64,000 nucleotides of DNA from Macrophomina tecta (GCA_024180945.1 JAKSGN010000035.1:1240001-1304000), one strand, 5' to 3'; shown: positions 34,745 to 45,971, counted from the first letter of the stretch. The notes: generated by a model not told the origin, from the sequence alone. Program-made: numbers and translations.

Positions 34745-36391
34745 ATTTTTGCATCCGGTTTAGTTCTCGGAGTTTAGAGGCTGAAGGACAAGTTCAGAGC
34801 TCTATTTGCAACATCGTCGGCATCTCTCTCGGTCATTTGATACGGCTTTATGCCTTACTGGCATGGGCTTTTTCTTTTCTCTCCCTTTGCACATACTCAC
34901 GTTCACGCGACGACCATGATATCCGGATGGCTGACCATAGGACTTGTCGCCTGGTTCCTTTTCCTATCGGGTGTAATGGGTCCATGCCGGCGCATGAACG
35001 GGTCACGAATCTTCTGGTTGTCGCATCTGTAAAATATGCGCCTTGGGTTTCTTAACGGGGTTTTCTTTTCACTTTTCGTTTTCCCTCAGTTTTACGTCGA
35101 TCACGGCGCCAGTCGCGATTTCGAGTCGACCTACTATTCGTTCGATATCCCGATGCTTTTACACAGCTTTGCGTCCCGTTTCCAGCTGGTCGGATTCCTC
35201 AGCTCCCTGTACGGATGGTTCTATCGACAAAATGCAGGGACACTTTACGGCAAGACGGCGTCTTTTCGAACCAAAAAGTTCCACTACCTTCTTTGACTAG
35301 ATGACTCCATGGAATTGGCATCGACTCTGGACGTGTAACGGAGGATCAGTCGCCATCATCGTCTACTCGGTTTCTTCCCCAAGTCGGCGCAGGCCTCGTC
35401 GCGGTTTGCACCTTTCCTCGAACACGTAAAACATATTAATCCGAACAACTGTACTTGTGGAAGCAAGTACACCTTTGCGACGAAAGAACAGATGAAGATC
35501 ACATAGTGCATCTTCAGAGCGCTACGTCCACGGCTCAAAGTCAACATACATCAACTGTTGGTCACCTTTTCAATCAAACTGAAACGGGCCCGACCAGTCC
35601 AGGCTCTTCTCGATAATCTTGCGAGTCAATATTGTTGTCCACTGTTGCTTATCAGCATCCAATCGGACTCTGTCGCAAAGTTTTCCATCCTGGAACAGTG
35701 CCTGGTTGAAGAAAGAAATTCAATAAAAATATTAAGAGGAAAACCCAAATGGGAAAAGATGGTCATGGCAAAGGAATACTCTCAATTCCTAGGGAAAAAG
35801 AGGCTTCTAATGCTTTGAATGCGTTTAGGCTATCAAATCTCTCAATGACAAGAACGTCTTCCTCTTAGTCTTCGCTCCACTGTGAAATCTTTCTACCGTT
35901 GCTATCCAGCATTCTCTTCATCAGTGATTCCGTGGACAATGGCTACACTAATCAGGAAATGGCAGGAAATCCACTATGACGATCGGTTCGGCTGTTCTGA
36001 ACTTGGCGGTGTCTCTTTCCTTCGAGCCCTTCCAAAAGTGGACGGCTGCATGGCTTTGACGTCTTCTGGTACGTAGACATCCACGTTGGTCCAACCAGTC
36101 CTACTCTTCCTCATATGGTCGAGGAAGGCCTGAAGCCACGTCTCACGCTTTCATTCGCTGCTACGACGTGGCCGGGACGTGACACGCAATCAGCGGCCAG
36201 CATCTTGGATTCTATGTCGCGAGACACAGGAGGGGCGCAGCTTTCGTGGATCTGTCTTTTCATTGCCCGGTTTATGTGGTTCTCCCCTCAGAATACTTGG
36301 TCTCGCACATGCATACTTCCCCCTCCTGCTCCTCCCCTTCCTCTCTTTCCCTCATTCTCCCCAAGTATCAGCCCTCAATCACGATGAAGCG
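34745..36391. other. intergenic, no supported gene
   Basis: About 1.65 kb. The first part is probably the DHH1 3' untranslated region. Short frames only; none has a motif or plausible splice partner. A pyrimidine-rich run at about 36310-36365 precedes the Rcat-domain gene and fits a promoter or leader. Confidence 0.45.
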
Positions 36392-36873
36392 ATGAAATCG
36401 AGTAATATGACAGCCTGCCCGACCTACTTCGTCGACACGACCACCAGCTGGGGCTGGGGTGCTTTGAGCGAGCCAGCTGAGAAAGATGTGAAGATTGGTG
36501 GTGAGGAAGAGGAGGACTGGGAGTTGGCGTGGCGGCTGCAGCTGGAAGATTTGGAGGGTTGGGGCTGTCAAAGTGGTAGAGACCGGGGGCGCGAAGAAGA
36601 AGAGGATGTGGAGTTTGCTATCATGCAACAAGTTGAAGAGATTGAGAGAGCGGAAAGGGAGGAGAGTGCGAAAGAGGGTGATATCGGGGTTACGGCGTTA
36701 TTGGCGTTGGGTATTGAAATGGAAGGGGGAAGGGAAGCAGGGAACGTGATAGAGGAAAAGGAATTTCTGGGAATTGCGAAGGCGTGTGGCTGGGTCAGGT
36801 GTCTTGCGTGTAGGAGGTTTCTGGAGGTGGACGATGATTGTGCGCATGCTGTGTATGTTTGCATTCCCCCCCC

Positions 36874-36912
<39 letters not shown>

Positions 36913-37919
36913 CTTGGCGTCATTCTCTTCTCACGGTGAGGTATTGACGAGGTTAGTTTGTTGTGACACAACCTGGGAAAGCCGTTGGCCGTGCCGGTTC
37001 ATTTCTATTCTCGTCCATTTTCTTATTGGCATATGTGCCTGTTCACTTACGGTTCTCATGACTTATCAGATGCTTCTGCGGCGCGCAATTCCGGCACGAT
37101 TGCAGAAATCCCCCACAGATGTGTTTATGCGCCCAGTCTGGTCAAGGGAAGCAATTCACAGGCAGTACGAACTCCATCGCTAGGGGAACAAGGAACACCA
37201 CGCAGATACAAGAAGCCGATTCACTGCGCCATACGACGGCAAACGGTGGCATGAGAGAACAAGAAGACGAGACACCTAGCCGCAACCGAATCGGACCACA
37301 ACGCCAGCAGCAAGAGCGGCATCGTGTGTCCACGCCAGCCACACCCGCACGTCCCGATAATCGAGAAGACTTGCGTGACAGACGGCACCGCACATCAACA
37401 TGCACCCGCGCACGACAACCGCAACACTCTAGCACGACGATAACCTCTATTCCGGACGACCCACCTCCGCCCTATCCTGGCCGCAGCAACGACATCCTCT
37501 TGCCTGCCGCCCACTCCCGCAACCTCAATGCCACTATTACACCGTACACCCCTCCTTACCCCGAGCGTTCCAACCGTCCGCTCTCCAGGGAGGAGTTCGA
37601 CCGTCTGCGATCTCGCGTTCGGGTGGTCGTAGATGCGTTGAATGCGGTGCTGGTTGGACTGGATGAGGATGGAGGCAGAGAGGGGGTCGCCAGCAGAAAC
37701 GGTGAGGAGGGGCGGGCGATGGGCTGTGGGCATACGGTTTGGAAGGCGATTCAAGGCAGACCGGAGGGACAGGGGGGCATGCGGTGCTGCGAGGTTTGTG
37801 CGAAAGTATATGGAGTGGATATTTGGTATCGAGATGGAGGCGACAGGGAGGAGGGAGTGATGGTTTGTGCGGGATGCTGTGTGGTGGCTTGTGGGTTTTG
37901 CAGGAGAAATAGGGTGTAG
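36392..37919 (+). CDS. protein with an RBR-type Rcat (second-half) zinc domain, 436 aa
   Basis: Not seen in any single frame: exons 36392-36852 and 37070-37919 join across a 217-nt intron (GTATGT donor, TTATCAG acceptor) carrying a (CA)17 repeat. The join creates WVRCLACRRFLEV followed by DDDCAHAVCFCGAQFRHDC and then MCLC. This is the C-x2-C, C-x4-C-x-C, C pattern of the IBR/Rcat zinc domain of RBR ubiquitin ligases, with the Cys (DDDC) at the position of the thioester-forming residue. No RING1 precedes it: the N-terminal 110 residues are acidic and helical (EEEEDWELAWRLQLEDLE). The middle is Pro/Arg-rich and disordered. The C-terminus has a second Cys/His cluster (MGCGHTVWKAI, CCEVCAKVYG, CAGCCVVACGFCRRN). 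Whether it is a ligase, a partner or only a zinc protein is unknown. Confidence 0.75.
36877..36911 (+). repeat. (AC)17 microsatellite inside an intron
   Basis: An uninterrupted AC dinucleotide run preceded by a C-run and AAAA, lying in the intron 36853-37069 of the Rcat-domain gene. It should be length-polymorphic between strains. Confidence 0.95.
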
Positions 37920-39212
37920 GTTGATGGAAATGGCTTTTGAGAAGGTTCACCGTGAAGGGAGGGAAAAGGGAAAGCTTGGAAGTAGTTATGGAGCGTTTGG
38001 TGGGCGTCGCTTCCGCGTGGTATTCTTTGTTGCTTTGAGCTTTCTTGTGTCACTCTCATGCCTTAGGGCTCCGCTACGGTAGGCATCTGGAAGAAAGGGA
38101 GTGAATCGCTTGATCCAAGAAGCTTCCCGAATGCAGCAAGGGCCCAAACAGCAGAAATGCGCCAGTGTGTCTCTTACAAGCAAAAGAGAGAACGTGACCG
38201 TGGACGGGGGAATCACGAACACCTCAACGAACTCAAAACGACAATGGGTGCCACAGAAGTGACACCAGGTCTCACAAGATACCGGCCCGGCATGCCGCCG
38301 AGCCGGGCGCAATCGGGCTCTGACTATGAGCGCGTCATCCGGCTGATCCACATGGCCCAACTCCGCGGAGATGCACTTCTCAAACAACCTAACCTCATCC
38401 GCGCTGTCATTGGCCGCGCACCAACGCCTGGGAAAATCTTTTTTTAACCTCAAGATAACCTGAACAGAGCCCACAGCTTGACAGTGGACATTACAAAATG
38501 TCGCTTGGAGATAATGCGTGAGTGTTTTGTTGTAGAAATGGTGGCGGATGTATGGGAGAAAATGCGGGCCGGCCGGGGTTTTTTTTGTGCGGTGGTTCCA
38601 CCGGCGAAGGGCTTATCTAGGATTCGCTTGGTTTTATTGCGAAGGGGAAAAGGCGGCTGGCGGGCCTTATCTGTGCTGTTGCTCGGTGCTGGTGTGCCTC
38701 TGTAGTGATGTCATGGATGAAGGTTGAGGAGTCCGGGCATGGATCAGCTTTCTCTATCTCATTTGGTCTGCCTTTGGGTTGTACTGATGTCTATAACTTA
38801 TCAAGCTCACTGAGAAGCTGTAGAAAGCTCTCTCCCCGTAAGGCGTAGCTACTGCGGCGGTGCCGTCTCCTTTCTCGGAGTGTAAGAGGCGCATGATCCG
38901 TTAACCGCAATTTGTCGAAGAGCAACTGCAACTGACAACTCGTCGTCACTTCCTCCGAAAATTCCACTAGCTTGCGAGAGATGCAAGCTGAGCAAGGCAG
39001 TTCACAGGCATCGGTATTATTGTTCTTAATCATCGCTCTTTCATTATTCAAGCAAGAAGACACTGTACATGGATATCATGACAAAATCGCTCCCGGAACA
39101 CCGAGCAGGAAAGACAGTTAGAACCTAGCCCCCTACCATAACCCTTTTTCGAACTCGACCGTCATATCCAAATCTACCGAAACAAATTATACTGAGGAGA
39201 ACAAGAAACAAT
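37920..39212. other. intergenic with one small candidate frame
   Basis: About 1.3 kb between the Rcat-domain gene and the nitrate transporter stop. It contains the 67-codon frame described at 38244. Otherwise nothing I can identify. Confidence 0.4.
38244..38447 (+). CDS. small candidate ORF, 67 aa, unrecognised
   Basis: Begins MGATEVTPGLTRYRPGMPPS and ends with VIGRAPTPGKIFF before TAA. The middle SDYERVIRLIHMAQLRGDAL looks helical. Third codon positions favour C and G, as in neighbouring real genes, and the frame also runs upstream to 38157. No family is recognised. It may be a small protein, a terminal exon, or chance. Confidence 0.3.
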   Translation: MGATEVTPGLTRYRPGMPPSRAQSGSDYERVIRLIHMAQLRGDALLKQPNLIRAVIGRAPTPGKIFF

Positions 39213-40984
39213 CTAATGGCCACCGATCTGACCCTTAGGAATCGGCTTGATCCAGCTGACCCCTAAGTTGAGGGCGATATTCATGATGCCGATGATCCAG
39301 AAACACTTCGCATAATCGGTGCCGTGGTACCTGAAGATGATGGCAAAGATAATACCGCCAAGGTTGCCTGCCGCGCCCGTCACACCGCTGACTATGCCGT
39401 TGGCGTAGGGGTGCACGTGTGGCACGAGGGCAAAATTGAGGCCGTTGCCGCCCTCGAGGAAGAAGGCCATGCCGGCGATGAGGCCGAACATCGTATTCTG
39501 GTCGTGCGGGTTGAGCACGCCGATGATGATGAGGAAGGCGCCGGTGATCAGGCCGTAGGCGTGGATGAGAGCCTTCTTTGCCCACACGCTGCGGCCGGTT
39601 GCATGGTATGCGTAGTCAGCAACTAGGCCGCCGAGCGGCCTGAAGACGCCATTGAGCAGGCCGAACATGGCGGCCCAGTTGCCGCGCTCCTGTAGGTCGA
39701 GTGAGGGGAAGTTCTTGGCGTAGTAGGAGCCCAGGATGCTGTTGATGGCGAGTTCGCCGCCGAATGAGCAGAAGTAACCGGCGGCAAGGGTGAGGGTCTG
39801 CAGAGAGATGGTGACCTTCATGGCTTCCTTGAAGGTGGGCTTCTGGATGACTTCACCCTTGGCAGCCTCGAGCATCTGCTCTTCGCTGATCTGGGCCTCA
39901 TGATCGGCGAAGTGTTGGTCGAGAGGGAGAACATCGCCTTCCTTCTTGGTCGATGAAACGGAACCAATGGGCGACTGGGTTCCCGACTGGCTCTTGACGG
40001 TGATCGGTGCGCCGGTGAGGGAACCAGGGATATCGACAACGCCACCGTTGACGATGTGAGAGCGCAGATTTGCGTCGGCCACAGATTGACGTTCAGACCA
40101 TTTGCCAGTGGGACAATCAGGCGTGAAGATGAGCATGGCGATAGCAGTGACAGTGATCAAGATTCCCGGGACCACGAAGGTGACGCGCCAGGCAACGTGT
40201 TTGCGCAAGCCATCGGACACAAGCGACTCGTAGATGGCTGGCATGACGAAGTAGGTGATGCCGCCACCCATGTTACCCAGGCCACCGGTGAGCGAGTTGG
40301 CGGTACCGACAATATTTTTGTCGAAGAAACCGGTGGTCCATACCTGGCATGGCACGAAGCTGCCGCCGAGGATGCCGACGAAGAAACGGAGGACCATCAG
40401 GCCAGTGGCATTCTGAACGGTGCCGGCAAGGAAAGTCGGGATGGCGCCGAGGATTAAGCATCCTGCAAAGGTCCAGCGGGGGCCGAAGCGATCACAGGCA
40501 GGACCAGCAATAAGACGCACAATTAATCTGTGAAACAATCAGCTTACTATTCCCCTCAATTTCATGCACGGCAAGCAATCTTCAATGCAGTGCTTGGGTT
40601 GACGTACGTGGCCATGAGAGCAATAATATTGGAGTTGGCGATCTCAGCTTGGGACAGGCCCAGATCCTTCTTGATAATGTCCGATAGCAAAGGCGGGAAG
40701 GCGTACCTGTCATGTATCCCAGACGCGTCAGCCACTCATGCCTTACGGATAAGCGGAATTGCAAGGGTGGCTGTATGCTCGCCCATGCGGGATGCCATCA
40801 TCACCCGCCCGGGGGCGGGGATGGAGAAAACTCACCATGACCAGAAAGCAATCATGAAGCCGAACCAGGCGAAGAAGAAGACGCGTCCATAGAGATTGAA
40901 GGGGTTGAGGCATGGGATGGACTGTGCTTTGCGGTTGATGGGGTTGACTTCCGGGGCACGGAAGAGAAGTGATAAGGCGAACAT
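39213..40984 (-). CDS. nitrate transporter of the NNP (CrnA/NrtA) family, 520 aa
   Basis: High-affinity nitrate/nitrite:proton symporter of the plasma membrane. Exons 40836-40984, 40608-40706 and 39213-40527; introns 129 and 80 nt. The start ATG 40984 gives [21 protein letters not shown], the usual NNP opening, followed by [23 protein letters not shown] signatures: [17 protein letters not shown]; the nitrate signature [21 protein letters not shown] and [13 protein letters not shown]; the long central cytosolic loop with [10 protein letters not shown]; and the second signature [17 protein letters not shown]. Conserved Arg residues in TM2 and TM8 regions ([14 protein letters not shown]) fit the substrate-binding pair. 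Nitrate reductase and nitrite reductase, often clustered with it, are not in the window. Upstream NirA- and GATA-type sites support nitrate control. Confidence 0.95.
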
Positions 40985-40998
40985 GTCGGCCGGTGTTG

Positions 40999-41006
40999 CT
41001 CCGTGG
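40999..41006 (+). promoter_or_regulatory. NirA-type site CTCCGTGG
   Basis: Exact match to the Aspergillus NirA consensus CTCCGHGG, 15 bp upstream of the nitrate transporter ATG and so probably in the leader. A second match is at 41550. Confidence 0.45.
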
Positions 41007-41336
41007 CCTGCGTCCGGATAGTGTTGGATGTGTGAACAGCGAGGTTCGAGAGAGCGTCGAGTGGTTATTTCGCTTGCGGAGAAGTACTCTGGCACCCTGG
41101 CTTGCAGTTGTACAACGGATTGATGAGGCGTGTGGTTTAATATAAGGCCCGAGACAGGAGTTACTGACAGCTTTCTCCGAGCGTCATCGCACAAAGCATG
41201 TCCGCGGATGAAGACGATCCTGGCTGCGGATCGCAGATTGTGGAGCACTGGAGAAAGGCGGGCTTGACTGGGCGTGGAGCGGGCGAACTGAGGGTGCGCT
41301 GAGTGGCTAGGCAGTGCTTGGGCTGAGGGAGGTCGC

Positions 41337-41342
41337 TGATAA
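41337..41342 (+). promoter_or_regulatory. GATA (AreA-type) site TGATAA
   Basis: Matches HGATAR, the nitrogen-regulator GATA consensus. Similar sites are at 41486-41491 (TTATCA, minus strand), 41902-41907 (AGATAA) and 41969-41974 (TTATCT, minus strand). Individual sites occur often by chance. Confidence 0.4.
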
Positions 41343-41549
41343 GCGCGAAGTGTCGGTTCAGCAGCCAGGGCGCACTCCCTGGCCCCAGAGAGCGACGCCA
41401 TTGCCGGACGGAGAAGTTAGACTGTCCCGCCAACACCAATGACCCCTGCGATTCGCGTCCAAAAGTAGCGCATTTCCCTTCCGGCTTATCAGTTGGAGCC
41501 CTGTAAGCCGATTTCGAGAAAGAATAAAAGGACAGCCAGAGTGCTCCTT

Positions 41550-41557
41550 CTCCGCGG
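41550..41557 (+). promoter_or_regulatory. NirA-type site CTCCGCGG
   Basis: A second exact CTCCGHGG match, 566 bp upstream of the nitrate transporter ATG and 59 bp from a GATA site. NirA and AreA sites close together are typical of nitrate-induced promoters. Confidence 0.5.
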
Positions 41558-42992
41558 GTTACTGCATGCTCTGCTGCTTGACTCTTGAGCAGATCTCCAC
41601 GTGTGAGTATCTCACGACTGTGGAGCTGGGCGTCTCCTTGGCCGGCTCGACTCTGAAGATACCGTTGCCCAGTCACCCTTCTTTTCCCTTTAACGGCTGC
41701 CGGACTGTGCGGTCCGCGCGCAAAGGCACTTGGTTGTCTAACGGGCCATGACTCCAGAGCTAGATCTGCGGATCGATGGACGGCATGCTGGCGTTGGGAT
41801 AGGGCCAGGCACAGGCGCTGGTGGTTGAGTTGCGAGGGCATATCATGGTCTGGGTTTAGCTTCCGCCGCGTGGGATGCTACGGGTCGGTTAGGGAGCGCA
41901 GAGATAAGCTGCTGTCTGCGCCAATCATTGCCTTCCCGGAGAATCCCCATCCGACGCTTGAGCTTTTGTTATCTCTGGCACGTGATTCGCTGTCTCAGAA
42001 ACACCACAGCATTATCCTGCATCTCCCAGGTGCACAATCGCTCTCCAAATGAGGATGTGTATCTTTGTGGCTGGTGGTACGCCCAGATCGTCCGTCTCTA
42101 TCGTCTGGAGAAGATGCAGGTCATCGTGGGCCATCTCCTAATTTGATGGCCTCCATGACATTGATCCGCAGGACGGGCTGTCCGGACTCCCGTGTCCAGC
42201 ATCTCGACGATTAGAGACGACCTTGTGGTCGTCTATCGTGCACAGGCTGCCATACCTGGCGACAAAAGTGGCATATGGATGTCTGCTGAGGACTACAATG
42301 AAACACTTCTCTCAACCCTGGCAGTAACACAATAAGAACGCGACCGCAACGTGTTTTGGAATCAATTCAAATTTCCAACCCACTGCCTGCTCAACCAAAC
42401 TCGTCCAACGGAAAAGCAATCAAATCTGACAGACCTGAACTGCCCCGTACACGTTTCACTGACAGCTCACTCCCTCCGGGCCCATCGTTTCGCGCCCACA
42501 TGCGTTCCCGCGCCCGCGGGCGACACGAGACCCCAAGCCCAGAGGTAATGAAGAGCAATAAGCACTATCAATCGGATGCCGAAATAGAGTGGATCCCACC
42601 AGAAAACAGAGCGGAAAAGCCAAACACTCTAAAGAAAACCTTGAGTCGAGACCAACCCACATAGTCCCGCAGCTAGGAGCCTAAAGAGGAAACAGATAGC
42701 CAGCCCGGGGAACATGGACGGACCGGAAGATAATCGAAGTCTGAAACCTCCCAAAGCCCCGCGGACTTATCGTTGCCTGCATCAATGGAAGGCAAAAGGA
42801 ATAGGCGCCAAACCCGCGTGAACCCAGAACCGGAGCCGTCAGACGCCAAACTGTGAAACGACGTAGGCCCAAAACGTGAAAAAAAAAAAAAAAAAAAATC
42901 ATGATCGTAGACCTGTTTTGTGGGTAAAGGGAAAGTTTTCATGGAGAAGCAGCGGAGAAGCCAGTTCAGGCGGATCCGGTGGACGAGCTGGC

Positions 42993-44810
42993 CTACGCCT
43001 GGGCTGACTGTGGTGCTGCCGTCTTCCCGGCTTCTTTGGCCTTTTCTCTCGCCTCGACCTCCCAAGGCTCGGGTTTACGTCCCCAGACCACGTACCTGTA
43101 TGTGGCGAACATGTCGCCCGCGGAGTTAGCCAGTTTGGCCCGCTATATGCATGCAGGCTTCTCACCGCCCAAGAAAACCTTGACAGCAGCCATGCTCTTG
43201 CTGGACATGTGGGGGCCTCGGATGAAAATTGGGGGTACTCTTTGCATGTGCGTGGGCGCTCGCTGCACTTACACTTTGTGGTACGCATGGACACTACGAT
43301 CCGATATGGCTTTGCGCACTTGCACGAGATAGACTTCGATTTCGTCTTTCGTCCAACCCAACCCGCGATGGAACCACGCCAAGCTGAATGCCTGGATGCC
43401 CTCCAGCAAGCTGCTCTCACTGAAGCGGCCAAGCATCTTCAGCTGGGGGTCTTTGGGCCACGGATTTACCGGCAACTTGAAGACTTCCTCATGCACGTCG
43501 ACGAAGCCTTGTTGCTCGTACCAGCGCTTCAGCTTGTTAGCGATGCGCAGCGGCCGCCCTAGGTTCATCGCGGCAGCGTCCTGAGTGCGTGTCCACTCGG
43601 CGAAGGGATAGTCGGGGTCCATGGTTCCGTCGTCGCAGTAGAGCGTCGTGTAGAACTCCTGCGACTCCATCCACCCACCCGGCTTGAGATATCGGTAAGA
43701 TTTCTTCACCACCTCGCGGAAGTCCTCAAAGCAGCCCAGTAACACCCGTGTGTGGATGTAGTCATACGAGTTTGGCCTGATTAGCCAGTCGTCCTCCTGC
43801 GCATCATCGATAACGAACTGGACGTTCTCGGGTACCCCTGAATATACCGTCAGCTTTATTGGATACACCAGTCCATCCGTTCGTCTGATCCTACATTCTG
43901 GCTGGATTGGAGAGAGATCTGTTCCGGTAACCTGCAGCGCAGTAAGTCCTCCTGAGGCTGGAAATAACACAAGACAAGTAGCCTAGTACCTGAGCGTCTG
44001 GATATTCACTTCCTGGACAACAGTCAGATGCACACTCGTTACGTTTATTTCGCGGCAACCCTGTGCGTACCTATTTCGATGGCCCACTTTCCCGTCCCGG
44101 TACCGATGTCTAGGATCTTCTTCGGGTTGTGCAGTGGCGCAAAATGATTGCGCATGCTAAATAGCACCTTTAGGATTTCATATTGCAGGTCTAGTCTTTC
44201 CGTCTCGGCCTAGTGGTGTTAAAGTAGTGGTGAGCAGACGGCTAGGAGCGAAGGGATGACGGGTTCGATTTGGGCATACTTCATCGTTGGGAAAGAGATA
44301 GGCTGCGCGACAGAGAGTGAGCTTTTGGAACGGCAGAGGGGGGAATCGTGATCGACTTACAGCCGGGAGAGTAGCGATTGTAGGTGCGGCCATTCTCCTT
44401 GATGTAGTCGAAGATGCTCTCGCGGACCGACTTGGTACTGCTGCATCGGGATGTCAGTCGGGCCTGCTCTTTCGCGCGGCGACAGAAGGGCCTACCACGA
44501 ATCGCTGCGGGCGTCGTCCGACTGCTCGGACTGCGCAAACGGTGGCTATTAGCAGGCGTATCCCAGCGGGGGTGCTCGGGGGGTGCGGCGTGCGACGGGA
44601 CGATGCGGTGATGGTGCGGGCGCAAGGGCGCGGGGAGGGGCCGGGACTGGGCGCAAAGAGGAGAGAGGGAGCGGAACGAACATCAGCCTCGATGATCGAG
44701 CGCGGGCTGTTGGCGTCGACCGACGAGGTGGAGCCGGGTTGGACGGGCGGCACAGGAAGAGGGAGCTGCTGCGGTTCCTGCTGCTGTTGCTGCTGCTGCT
44801 CGTGGGACAT
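42993..44810 (-). CDS. LaeA-like SAM-dependent methyltransferase, 9 exons, 377 aa
   Basis: Class I methyltransferase of the LaeA/Llm group that includes regulators of secondary metabolism and development. Start ATG 44810 (MSHEQQQ), then a Gln tract. Exons: 44682-44810, 44496-44530, 44361-44440, 44280-44302, 44071-44209, 43990-44012, 43895-43931, 43273-43837 and 42993-43095. Two are 23-nt micro-exons; the start of exon 3 could shift by one codon. Joining them restores SIFDYIKENGRTYNRY, SYLFPNDEAETERLDLQYEI, the SAM motif ILDIGTGTGKWAIEIG, SEYPDAQVTGTDLSPIQPEW and VPENVQFVIDDAQEDDW. These continue into YDYIHTRVLLGCFEDF and YLKPGGWMESQEF, all LaeA-like hallmarks. The C-terminus YVVWGRKPEPWEVEAREKAK is also typical. 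It is probably one of several LaeA-like paralogues; orthology to LaeA itself is not shown. Confidence 0.9.
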
Positions 44811-45493
44811 TTTCCTCTCTGGCTCGGCGACTGCGATTGGGTGAATCCAGCAGTACCGCAGGGCTGGGAAGAGATTCCGGAGAAGTGGTTCAGGCTCAAG
44901 CCAGAATCTCAGCTCTGCGCCCTTCTCCTCTCAAACTCGAGCCCGCCAGTCTGGGTCCTGCGGCGCCGAATTTCGCCGTGCGTGCCCTAGATGCTGCAGA
45001 CCTATCACGCTCACGGCCCCCTCCACCGCCCATTCTGTACCCTCTGCGCGCCTGTTCCATTCTGCCGCGAGTCCTGCTGACCTGCCCGCACCTCCTGTGT
45101 CACTCAACCGGGCGTTCGCCTGCCCGGCGTCGCGGGCCGTGGCTGCTCTCTGCTGCGCGTGGCTCCAACCGGTCCCCAGGGCGCGGAACCTGGTCCGAGG
45201 CATCCTGTCACACATCACCCGCAATTGTCGATATCACCGATGTCCGACTCTCCGGTGGGCCCCTCCTGCCAGCCGCCCGTTTGAGGTTTGCATGCCTTGT
45301 GTTCACTGTCGCCGCAAGTTCACCGTCATTTCGTTCATTGGATGCAGGCAGTTTCATTGTCCCACTGCGCGTTCGCCTGGCTGTCTGCTGTCGACAGCCG
45401 AGCGTCCAAGATCTCATCAATCATGGGAGATTCCATCACTCCGTCATCATTCCGTCACCAGCCACCCTATCCAGCACCTGAGTTGTCAAGCCT
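44811..45493. other. intergenic, promoter of the LaeA-like gene
   Basis: About 0.68 kb between the LaeA-like start and the con-10-like stop, both on the minus strand. GC-rich with long open frames in several phases that look like composition artefacts. Confidence 0.45.
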
Positions 45494-45971
45494 TTAGTGG
45501 ATTCCACCCTTGTGGCCAGCCTCCTTGGCTGCCTCACTGCCCTTGGCGAAGGTGCCGTCGGGGTTACGACCGGGCTGATGAGACTCTTCCTTCATGCAAG
45601 AGATGGATTAGCTGCTGCAGGTGGGACCGGCTATGTCGAGGTATGCTTACCGCCTGACCACCGCCCTGGCCGCTGTGGCTGGCATGGCCGCCCTTGGCTG
45701 CGATCTCGCGAACCTGGAAAAATCAGCGCGACCAAGTAGACTCGAGTATGAAAGGTCTGGGCGAAGGCCAAGCCATTAAGAAAGCGAGAGAGACCGCTTC
45801 TCTAGAGTGGAGTAGCGCAGCTCTCAATACATTGGAACGTCTCGAGAAGTGCTGCAATCTACCGGTGTCGACGGTGCTGTGGCGGGAAGATTTCTTATAG
45901 AGAAACTGAGAGAGAGCACATACCTCCTCAGTGGGACGGTTGGCGAAGTTTCCAGGGTTGGTGTCTGCCAT
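45494..45971 (-). CDS. con-10-like KGG-motif stress/conidiation protein, 63 aa
   Basis: Small hydrophilic protein of the stress-induced KGG family (Neurospora con-10; bacterial YciG), linked to conidiation, desiccation and stress. Three exons hidden from simple frame searches: 45924-45971 (MADTNPGNFANRPTEE), 45651-45713 (VREIAAKGGHASHSGGQ plus GGQA) and 45494-45574 (PGRNPDGTFAKGSEAAKEAG then HKGGIH stop). Introns of 210 nt (GTATGT to TTCCAG) and 76 nt (GTAAGC to ATCAG) are both phase 0. KGG or KGS units recur at the family spacing. It is divergent from the uracil-DNA glycosylase gene (429 bp between starts). The exact acceptor of intron 2 is the least certain point. Confidence 0.88.

Larger units (their letters stand above)
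40985..42992. other. intergenic, nitrate-transporter upstream region
   Basis: About 2 kb. It holds the NirA- and AreA-type sites listed separately. A run of about 20 A residues near 42880-42899 lies close to the 3' end of the LaeA-like gene. No supported gene. Confidence 0.5.

Noticed and set aside
36853..37183. Reading through the CA repeat as a His-Thr run in one long protein
   Set aside because: The repeat lies in an intron with good splice sites, and splicing restores a conserved zinc domain.
42880..42899. A20 run as a retroposed poly(A) tail
   Set aside because: No target duplication or adjacent element; it sits in the 3' flank of the LaeA-like gene, where homopolymer runs are common.
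39213..45971. Secondary-metabolite cluster around the LaeA-like methyltransferase
   Set aside because: No polyketide synthase, peptide synthetase, terpene cyclase or tailoring set is nearby; the neighbours are a nitrate carrier and a stress protein.
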